A stretch of 64,000 nt of DNA from Diplosphaera chodatii. Its lineage: Eukaryota > Chlorophyta > Trebouxiophyceae > Prasiolales > Stichococcaceae. Below the pieces are notes generated by a model, which was not told the DNA's origin, did no database searches, and worked only from the letters and a program-made list of their open reading frames with translations. The stretch lies in NCBI GenBank assembly GCA_032358165.1, contig JAALGY010000017.1, positions 1,116,001 through 1,180,000 of the forward strand. The letters run 5' to 3'. Position numbers and translations under genes: made by a program. Positions 55,901 through 64,000 of the stretch are shown here, one piece after another (position 1 is the first letter of the stretch; the number at the start of each line of letters is the position of its first letter).

Positions 55901-57945
55901 GAGGGGTCGCTGGTGGCGGTCCACTCCATGGTGCCTCCGGGTGCCAGGCCGGGGCCTGCCCACGCCCGTGCCGCATGTGCGGCGTGCGGCGACCTCGCGT
56001 GCGGCCGCCTGACGCTGCCGTGATTGGCGTGCATCTGGTGCGCCTGCTGCTGGTGCTGCTGCTGCTGCAGGAGCGTCTGCTGCTGGGCGGCCGCCAGGCC
56101 AGCGAGCTGCGGGCTGGCCTGCATCTGAGTCGCAAAGAGCCCCAGCGCCAATGGCGGCATGCCGAAGAAGGGGAAGCCCTGCGGCGGGCTGGCCTGCAGC
56201 TGCGCCTGCGTCGCCTCATCTGCTGTGGCCACGACAGCCGCCGCAGCGGCCGCTGCCGCCGCCGAGGCCGCCGCCGCAACAGCAGCCACGCCAGCATCCA
56301 GGCTCGCGCGCTGCAGCCCCTGGTGTGCCCACTCCGGCGCGGCAGGCTGCGGGTACGACACCGTCGGGGCCATGCTGCTGGTGCCCTGCAGCAGCACCTG
56401 CGTGCCCAAACCGTTGGTGGCAGGGCTGGGGCTTGCTGATACGCGGCCGGTGGGCAGTGCCACCGAGGCCGTAAGGTGCTGGCTGCCGTGCAATGGGCCA
56501 TGGCGCTGCAGCCCAGTGCCGCCGCCAGAGACGTTGCCAATGTGCACCGCAGCTGGACCGGCGCCTGTGTCGCTGGCCTCTGGCTCAGACTTCTTGGGGT
56601 ACGGCCGTGCCGGCTTGCGCTTGGGGCGCGGTGGCGGGATCGTCAGGTCCGCTGGCAGCTCTGTGGGCAGCAACAACAACGAACGTTGGTGATTGGCTCT
56701 TGAAGGGTGGATGTACCAGTCTGATTGCGCGGATGTACCAAGCTGGATGCTCAGGGCAGGTACCAACAAGTGTCAGGAGGTCCGCTGCACCTGTGGACTT
56801 GTGGCCGCTAGCCTGCTCCCGCTCGAGCTTGGCAAAGAACTTCTGCGCATGGCTGCGGATCTGGACGGCCGTCTTGGTGCCGATGTGCTCTGCAAGCAAA
56901 GACCGTCACTGTGGACAGAGTTTGGCAAACACACAGCCAGATGCACGAGATAAGGCGCAGGATGGCAAGGGTGCATCATGAGAGCATTGTTCCTACCCTC
57001 GATGCGGCGCCACGCCCGGCCGTGCTCCCGCAGCGCCTCCAGGAACAACGCGTGCTCAGCATCCGTCCAGCGCTCCCGCTGCTTGGTGATTGTGTAAGGC
57101 TTGCGCACCTGCCCAGCAGCACAGCAGAGTTACATGCAAAGCTACGTGGACACTTGCGTTGCGCGGTGGGCAGCAGGCCCTTGCGATGGGTGTCAAACCA
57201 CAACACGGAGTCCGTATGCTGCGGGGTGATACTCACAGCCACAGAAATCTGGGCGTCAAAGCATAGACCAAAGGCGCAGGCACCAAGCCCTCGACGGGAA
57301 GCTCGAATGAGGTTCTCATGAACCAGACACATCTGCAAGAACAGCCGGCTGACCGTGCTAGGGCGCTTGACAGACACCATCTCATAAAGCGCCCGGAAGT
57401 GGGTGACGGTGCAAGCGCTTTTCCGGTGGCATCGGACACCTTTTGGCGCGACGGCAAGTGCACGCTGCGATTGGATCACAACGACTGGCACGAGACCTTC
57501 GAATGCCCTGCCGGAAGCATCAGTGGCAGCACTGCGGTGCTGAGCCCCAACCATTGAACGCCTGGCCCAAGACGGGGCAGTACGGACGGCAACACCGCGA
57601 GCTTGAGCCGCGTTGCAAGCGGTGCTTGGCAGCGCCAGAGGCCTCAGAGGCGCCCTGACTATCGGGCCGGAGCCACGGGCCGCGGCTCCCCTCCTCCCAT
57701 ACCAACGGCAGGGTTATGCCGGCCCAGCCCTGTCCCAAAAGCACGAGGGGCCACCGCGCCCGCACCTTGTCGCTGCCGCCGTCTGACGGCGTGGCACTGG
57801 GTGCGCCCTCCAGCCGCCCCTGCGCCGAGCAGGCGTGCAGCAGGCCCGGCTGCCCGGAGGCGGCACGCTGCGGGTGCTGGGGCGCCGAGGCGCTGTGCAA
57901 GAGTGGCCTGGCCTCCGACCGGCCCGGCTGCTGATGTTGCTCCAT
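52922..57945 (-). CDS. CCA1/LHY/REVEILLE-like SHAQKFF-type MYB transcription factor
   Basis: A single-MYB-repeat nuclear factor of the plant circadian family. Exons are 57945-57766 (Gln/Ser/Gly-rich N-terminus ending SDK), 57108-56997 ([29 protein letters not shown]), 56889-56791 ([20 protein letters not shown]), and a long exon from 56660 to about 55060 starting [20 protein letters not shown]. Further exons reach about 53050-52922. The first three junctions close in phase and rebuild the motif without a gap. The proline-rich block after the MYB repeat is typical of LHY/CCA1/RVE proteins. The rest is rich in Ala, Gln and Ser, with homopolymer tracts, and is not alignable to land-plant relatives. 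The end at 52922 is provisional, since a GT after GPRFD could splice to a downstream exon. It binds evening-element-like promoters in plants; targets here are unknown. Confidence 0.85.
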
Positions 57946-58788
57946 GATCAGAAGGCTCTCATGGACCTGCCGAGACGCCGCACCGTTGCTGGTGAGTCTA
58001 AGATATCCACGGCAGATAAGACACTTTCAGAGCCATAAGCACTTGTGAATGTAAATCACTGCTGGGGGTTGATGATATGACCGCTCAGCTTGCCTCGTGG
58101 CGATGCTTGCTGCTGACGTCAGTCGGTGCGAGATGGGAGGTTTGCCCGATCAATGTGATTGATCGAGGTTCCAATCAGGCAGGCTGCCTTCATGCGGAAA
58201 GCGCACGGTGACCTGCTGATCCACATAATACACTGCCGCTTGCGCATATCAGCTCGGCCAAAACAGTCAGAAGTGCTCTTGACGTCCAAGCTCGTTACCT
58301 GCGACAAGACCGTCTAGGCTTGTTGCGTAGTGTCCCACTCAAACGTGCTTCGTGCTACACGCACTGTCGTCCAGACTGGCAGTCATCCCGTCAACATGTC
58401 GCAGTACCCTTGATCAGCTGTGCGTGCCTGCTGTGCCGCGGTGCGGGTGGCACCACTGTTGAGTTTGTGTCGTTTGCACTCGGAGGTGACGAGTCGTGGA
58501 AGTGTTGCACATGATCTGGAACATGTAGGGAGCGTCGAAGAAGGCACGAAGGTCCACTGAGTCCCTCGCTGCGCTGCCCTCATGGAGCAGCGCAGCTCAG
58601 CGGGCACCGGGCGCCAGCTTTGAGCTGCCGCTGCGCTTGACAGTTGGCTGCGGCAACCCTGTACATTGGCCACCCACACGCCAAGACTACCACTTTGCCG
58701 CTGACTGGATAGCAGGAGGCCGCCGTGACAGCAACTCATCTTTCGCAGCGGCTGCGCTGGTGACACAGCTGCTCTTGGCGCACCCACC
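57946..58788. promoter_or_regulatory. Divergent intergenic region
   Basis: About 840 bases lie between the 5' ends of the CCA1-like gene (minus) and the membrane-protein gene (plus). Short frames on both strands have no recognisable motif, so this is probably promoter and leader sequence for both. Confidence 0.4.
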
Positions 58789-60897
58789 ATGATAACAGCC
58801 AATTCCTTGCAGACCATCGACTATGCAGTCATTGCCGTCTCGGGTGAGCGTTCCTGGCCACAGCTTCGCGGCAAGGTCACATGCAGTGGTATGTGGGAAT
58901 GACAGATAACACATCAGGATGATGACGTTTTTGAGTGTTTGCAGGCTTCTGTGCGCTGGTCTGCCTCATCGTGGGTGCATATGCTGCACCATGGACAGCG
59001 GCAATGCGTGAAGCACGCGCCTTGCGGCAGTTCAACGGCTTGTGGCTTGCGCGTGTAGTCATGCAGGCTGTGGCGGCTGTCTGGCTGGTGTGTCGTCAAC
59101 TGGCAGACGTTCCAATGGATGTCCACTCCAAGCTGGAGCTCCCCTGCACACAGTTGTTGCTGCAGCAGGACCAAAGCATCTCCAGCTCAGATCAACCATC
59201 GATGTATCATACGTGGTACTGTTGCGCAGCTGTGGGAGCTACTCCGGATGCTAGCACTGTGGGGTGTGCCGGAGCGGCCTGGTCGGGCCAGCAACCGCAC
59301 CTCCGACCAACTGTGCCGCATCTATCTAGCGTTCAGCCTGGGCCTGCTGCAGCCGCTGTTCTGCCTGCTGGCGCTGCTGCTGTGCCAGTCCAGCCTCAGG
59401 CACGTTTAGTGTTCAGCCACCTGCAGCTGGTACTGTCATGGCACTTACAGTTCTGACATGCAAGCATTGCCCGATAGCTTCGTAACTTTGAAAGTGTTCA
59501 TTTGCAGCCCTGGCAAAAGGTGGCGACGTCTAGGCAGAGAGCGGACAGCGGGCGGCGTGTTGAAGCTTGCAATAGCGGGCACGCTACCAATGCTGGTTGT
59601 CCAGGTTGTGCTAGCCTGGTTTTCCAAGATCTTTCAGTCCCATGGTGAGTCCTTGAGCGACCTTGTGGAGTGATCGTCACCATTGTATGGCGCATTGGGT
59701 AGGGCCTGTTCCCGCATGGCTGCGCAGCTGCTGTGTGATAGTTGCATGCACGCTGTTCCGTGGCTTGACACAAACGTCATAGTGCAGAATGGGAGCAGCG
59801 CAACGGCAGCCTGCAGAGGTATTTCTTTGGTGTGTACTATAGAGGCAACGCAGCGCAGTGTGCCAGTGGCACTGCAGGGTACGTCACTGTGGCACCGTCT
59901 ATGTGTTCATGAGCGCTCTCGAGCAGCTGTGCTGTTGTGCTGGAGCATGAGTAAGGGTTCACATTGTCCAACCGGAGTGCAACATGATGTGAAGTTGACC
60001 CCATGCAGGTGCATCGTGTGCATCTACCCAGCAGCCATGATCATCGTCAGTGGCATCTTCAGCCTGGCCCTCCTGCTGGGACTGTTCATTGTGTCATCCA
60101 AGCTGGCTGCCACCACCATCAACAGGTAGGCTCGCTGCGGTGCATTCGGGTGCTGCAACTTGTGCACCACACCCAAGCTGTCATTCATCTGCTGCAAGTA
60201 CGAAGTAGGCTCATCTGATATGTGGGTTTGGCTATGCATACCAGACGGTTGCTGCGGCGGATGCGGGCGTTGGAGCTTGGCATGGACGTTTTGGTTGTGG
60301 CGGGATTAGCAACGCTGGGTGCGAGCGTGTCGACCAACCCGTTCAACCTAGTTTGGCAGCTGCTCATCATCTTCTATCGCGCGGCCGCTTGCCTCATGGC
60401 GCTGTTGGCGGCGTGGCTGCTTGTGGCGGTGCCCGTCTTCGTGGCCAAGTCCGCTGACAAGGTGCTATACGCGAAGCCACTTGGTGGCCTACTGCGTCTT
60501 GCGCTTTACCTGTGCCTCTGTGATGCATGGCGGTTCCGCAACAGTACCAGACAGGCAGTCAACAACCGTCACTTCCTGCACTGCCGTGCAGAACGTGGTG
60601 GTGGAGTGGCACGACACCAGCGACCTCGAGGAAGCGCTGACAGCGAGCGGCAGCCACATGCTGGCGGCTGCCCCACAGGAGATGGCGCTAATTGAGAAGC
60701 GCGGGCCTGGCACCCTCAGCGACGATGTCGATGCCTCATCGACGGCAGACGGCTCGGAAGCCGGTGGCAGTGATGGCATGTATGGCGGCGGCGGCGGCAG
60801 CAGCCACAGGAGCGGCAGTCTCCACTTCGCGGGTGCCGGTAGCAGGCGGAGCCTGCTGCAACCTGCCTCACTTAGCTCATCTCATGGGGGCTACTAG
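58789..60897 (+). CDS. Multipass membrane protein of unknown function
   Basis: I do not recognise the family. Exon one (58789-58843, MITANSLQTIDYAVIAVSG) joins in phase to 58945 onward (FCALVCLIVGAYAAPWTAAM, RFNGLWLARVVM-like, then AVAAVWL). Later exons encode LWELLRMLALWGVPERPG, QLCRIYLAFSLGLLQPLFCL, GGVLKLAIAGTLPMLVVQVV, IVCIYPAAMIIVSGIFSLAL and MDVLVVAGLATLGASVSTNP, followed by another hydrophobic pair (LLIIFYRAAACLMALLAAWL) and the tail. I count about seven or eight hydrophobic segments. The cytosol-type tail begins VVEWHDTSDLEEAL and is Ser/Gly-rich, ending SSSHGGY with a stop at 60895-60897. The pattern resembles plant plasma-membrane or endomembrane proteins annotated only as transmembrane proteins. 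Some internal exon borders are approximate. Confidence 0.7.
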
Positions 60898-61709
60898 GAA
60901 GAAACACTCGCACGGTGCAAGTGGCTGTACTAGGCACTACGGTGGCATCGCACCTACGGTATGCATGTTTTTAGTATGTGACATGATCACAACGGTCATG
61001 TGCTTCTCTTATCAGGCACAACGGTCTGGATGTTTGTCGAAGTTGGAGTTTGCAACTTGCCATCTTGACAGCGGTAAATGTACCCGATTTGTCGTAAAGT
61101 CACGCCTGGACAAAGCTGCTGATCTGACGGCGAGTGTACATGCATGCTCAGCTTTGAGGTGACACCACTGCTTTGCGGATCCACCTTGATGCGGCATCGT
61201 GCGTTGCATCAGCGGCACCGTCGTTGACGGGGTACAAGTGTTTGCTTGCAACTAAGTTGAGGGTGAGCAAACGGAGACTGTCCAGTGAAGAGCACAGTCT
61301 ACCAGCCACCCGTGGCCGGGCGGACTACCGTAGCTCCTGAACGTCCTGACTCGGATCTGCTCATGCGATGTGCACGTTGCTGTAAGGGGTTTCCCCGCTG
61401 AGTGCCTTGCCAGCCACCAATGGCGCCGCCAAAGCAGGACAATCAGGTGATGACAGGGGAAGGCAGAAGATGTCTCCACCGCCCATCTGCAGACGCTGAT
61501 GAATTTTGACATGGCATGGCGTTATGTAGTTGCGCTCCAGAGCTGTATGTGTTTGGCAGTTACCCCATGTCTGCTGCCCCATTGATCCATTGGGCGGCCG
61601 GCAGCAGGCCCCATCTTGAAACACAGTGCACCAGACTTAACGAACCGTCATTAAGATGGTTGCTCCGTACAATGCATGACCCAAACGTGCACTCGGGCAC
61701 ACACCGCAG
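60898..61709. other. Intergenic region
   Basis: About 800 bases lie between two plus-strand genes. It probably holds the 3' UTR of the membrane protein and the promoter and short first exon of NAA15. I cannot identify that exon. Confidence 0.4.
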
Positions 61710-64000
61710 GTGCTGGCATCCAAGGATGCCGCTCTGTTCCGGCAGCTAGTGAAGTTCTACGAGACGAAGCAGTACAAGAAAGGCATCAAGAGCGCTGACC
61801 AGGTGCAGCCGGAAGTAGTGTGCATGTCCAGTACACTTGCGGGCATGGTTTGCATGGCTGACGACTTCAGCGAATCATATTGACATCGTGAGTTTATGCT
61901 GCCATGGCAGATCCTGAAGCGCTTCCCAGAGCATGGCGAGACGCTGGCCATGAAGGGGCTCATCATCAACTGCATGTCAGAGGATCGCAAAGACGAGGCG
62001 TTCGAGCTTGTCCGCAAGGGACTCAAGTTCAACCTGAAGAGCCACGTCTGCTGGCACGTCTACGGGTAGGTGTTTCAGGAAGTGCGGGAGCTGTGTGCCA
62101 CCCGCAGCCCTTGGTGGCGCATGGTGCCTTTGGTCTTTCTGCCAAAAGTCCATCTGCATTGCGTGTGCAGGCTGCTCTACCGATCACATACAGAGTATGA
62201 TGAGGCGATCAAGTGCTACAAGAATGCGCTGCGAATGGATCCTGAGAGCCAGCAAGTCATGCGCGACTTGGCAACACTGCAGGCAAGCTGGCTACCTCAC
62301 AGCCGGCCGCAACTGTGTCCTGACCTTTTGCCTGCCTGCACAAGGCCGAGCTGATAGAGGCGTCACCTTGCTGCACCGATGTGCACCGCCTGGTGCCTGC
62401 AGATCCAGCTGCGTGACATCCCAGGCTTTGTGGAGACCCGGCACCAGCTGCTGCTCCAGAAGCCCACCAACCGAAACAACTGGATCACCTTCGCGGTGGC
62501 GCACCACCTGGACAAGAACTACGAGCTTGCGTTGCAAGTGAGAAGCAGGAACAGGCTGGCATTGTAAACATCTATGCAAACCTGCTCATAACCCATAGCA
62601 GCTTGTTCACATGCTCTTGCTTCGGCTCAGCCACCAGATGTTGGTGCTGAACCCAGTGACTGGGATCCCACAGGTGCTGGACGCGTATGAAAAGACACAG
62701 GAGAAGGAGGAGGAGCCCGCATCAGAGGCGTATGAGCGCAGCGAGCTACTGCTGTACAAAGCAACTGTGCTGGCCGAGGGCACAAAAGCCGCTGATGCAC
62801 TGGCGCTGCTGGACGCCCACCAGGTGTGGGCCCGCACAAACTCCCTGAATCAGTGCCAGGTGCTCGTGTCACTCGGCACATATGGCCCGGCTGGACGGCA
62901 AAGCCAGAGGCCGTACACTGCCAGCGAGCCATGCAAGTGCCAAGGTCAGGATGTAGGTGAGGTGTTCTCAGCTTACTGTGGTGCGCTTGTGTTAAACCTT
63001 GTGCTGCCATGTGCTTGCGCAGGAGAAGATCCTGGACAAGCTTGCAGCCCTCGAGATCAGAGCGCAGATGCTGTCGGACCTCGACCGCCATGACGAGGCA
63101 GCCAAAGTGTATAGGTGCCCCTGCATTGCCAATGGTAAAACCGAGAGTTGCTGGCCCGGACCTGCTTGCATCATCGCTGAAGACGTACTTGTCAGACGCC
63201 TGCTTGTACGTTGAACGCTGCATGGGTTGCAGGCAGCTGCTGGCTGTGAACCCCGACAACTACAGGCACCATGCTGCGCTGCGCCGGGCAGAGGGCATGC
63301 CGGACGACCCCACTGCAGACCTGTCCGCTGAGCAGCAGGACCGCATGCGGGCACTGTACAAGCAGCTGCAGGCGGACCACCCCCGCAGCTCCGCCACCTT
63401 CCGCATCCCGCTTGACTTCGAGGTGTGAGCTGCTGCGCCAGCTGCTGCCAGTAGTTGTTGCGTAGGCCACTCATTCTTGCTGCATATGCCATGGCTGGAA
63501 GCCTCTGCAGGTTTTGCCCGGTGCCGCGTCGCCACTTGACAGTTGTTGTGTGCTTGCTGTGGTGGTGAATGCAAGACATACGCTGCATGTTTGCAGACGG
63601 GTGAAGGCTTCACAGCCGCCGCGGACGCTTATGTGCGGCGCTTCCTGCAGAAGGGCATCCCCAGCCTGTTCACAGACCTCAAGTCCCTGTACAGCAACCC
63701 AGCAAAGGCAGAGGTGTGCTCCGCTGTGACCACCTGCTGTGTCACATGCCACATGTGCATATCACAGTAGTCTGCAGTCCTGGAGCGCCACAATCACTCA
63801 GGCATGCACGCAGACTTTGCAACCACGACGGCCCGGAAGTCGATATGCACCCTCCTCCTCTCCTCGACATGCAGGCGCTTGGGGCACTCCTCCAGCGGCT
63901 GCTGGATGCAGTCACAGCAGACAGTGCCTTTCCGCCGCGGCCAGGGCAGTCGGAGCCGGAGCCCGCCTCGCCGCAGGCGCTGCTGTGGACGCTGGCCTGG
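61710..64000 (+). CDS. NAA15: NatA auxiliary subunit NAA15 (TPR protein), partial
   Basis: The scaffold and ribosome-anchor subunit of the NatA N-terminal acetyltransferase, which works with catalytic NAA10. The first recognised exon starts at 61710 ([30 protein letters not shown]). It is followed by TPR blocks [113 protein letters not shown] and [20 protein letters not shown], then [31 protein letters not shown] and a final segment that runs off the right edge. These are in the NAA15/NMT1 order. The start codon must be in a short upstream exon not identified. The extreme C-terminal regions are outside the window. Confidence 0.9.

Noticed and set aside
55303..56439. Long plus-strand ORF opposite the MYB factor
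   Set aside because: It is the antisense shadow of the low-complexity exon of the CCA1-like gene, whose MYB motif fixes the strand.

Overview
The window looks like nuclear DNA of a green alga (Chlorophyta; a trebouxiophyte or close relative is my guess). The genes are dense and rich in short introns (about 60-370 bases, GT-AG with some GC-AG). Most families are of plant type: a type-B response regulator, a CCA1/LHY-like SHAQKFF MYB factor, a fused BIO3-BIO1 biotin enzyme, a PP2C-kinase fusion, plant-like mitochondrial carrier signatures and TTTAGGG telomere-type repeats. All gene models were spliced by hand from reading frame, splice sites and family motifs. For MetH, KAPA synthase, the hydroxylase and biotin synthase all the exon phases close. 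BIO3-BIO1 has one unresolved gap, at 36280-36600.

Layout, left to right: a partial GH5-type glycoside hydrolase (minus); a type-B response regulator with receiver and GARP domains (minus); an F-box/FBA protein (plus); a small very basic protein (plus); a pentatricopeptide-repeat protein (plus); a mitochondrial carrier (minus); cobalamin-dependent methionine synthase (plus, 19.3-32.4 kb); the biotin block (32.7-46.5 kb); a PP2C plus protein kinase fusion (minus); a CCA1/LHY-like MYB factor (minus); a multipass membrane protein (plus); and NAA15, the NatA auxiliary subunit (plus, cut by the right edge).

Two things stand out. First, all the late steps of biotin synthesis sit together within 14 kb: KAPA synthase (BioF), the bifunctional dethiobiotin synthetase/DAPA aminotransferase (BIO3-BIO1) and biotin synthase (BIO2/BioB). 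BioF and BIO3-BIO1 are divergent across a 457-base shared upstream region. A membrane fatty-acid-hydroxylase/sterol-desaturase family gene lies between BIO3-BIO1 and BIO2. KAPA synthase ends in Ser-Arg-Leu, a peroxisomal PTS1-like tail, while the other two enzymes begin with mitochondrial-type leaders, which suggests a peroxisome-to-mitochondrion pathway.

Second, methionine synthase carries a tandem in-frame duplication of its homocysteine- and folate-binding modules. The predicted order is Hcy-Fol-Hcy-Fol-cap-B12-activation. Both copies keep their zinc cysteines, and a hydrophobic N-terminal extension precedes them. A roughly 156-base terminal-inverted-repeat element carrying three TTTAGGG units sits in a BIO3-BIO1 intron.
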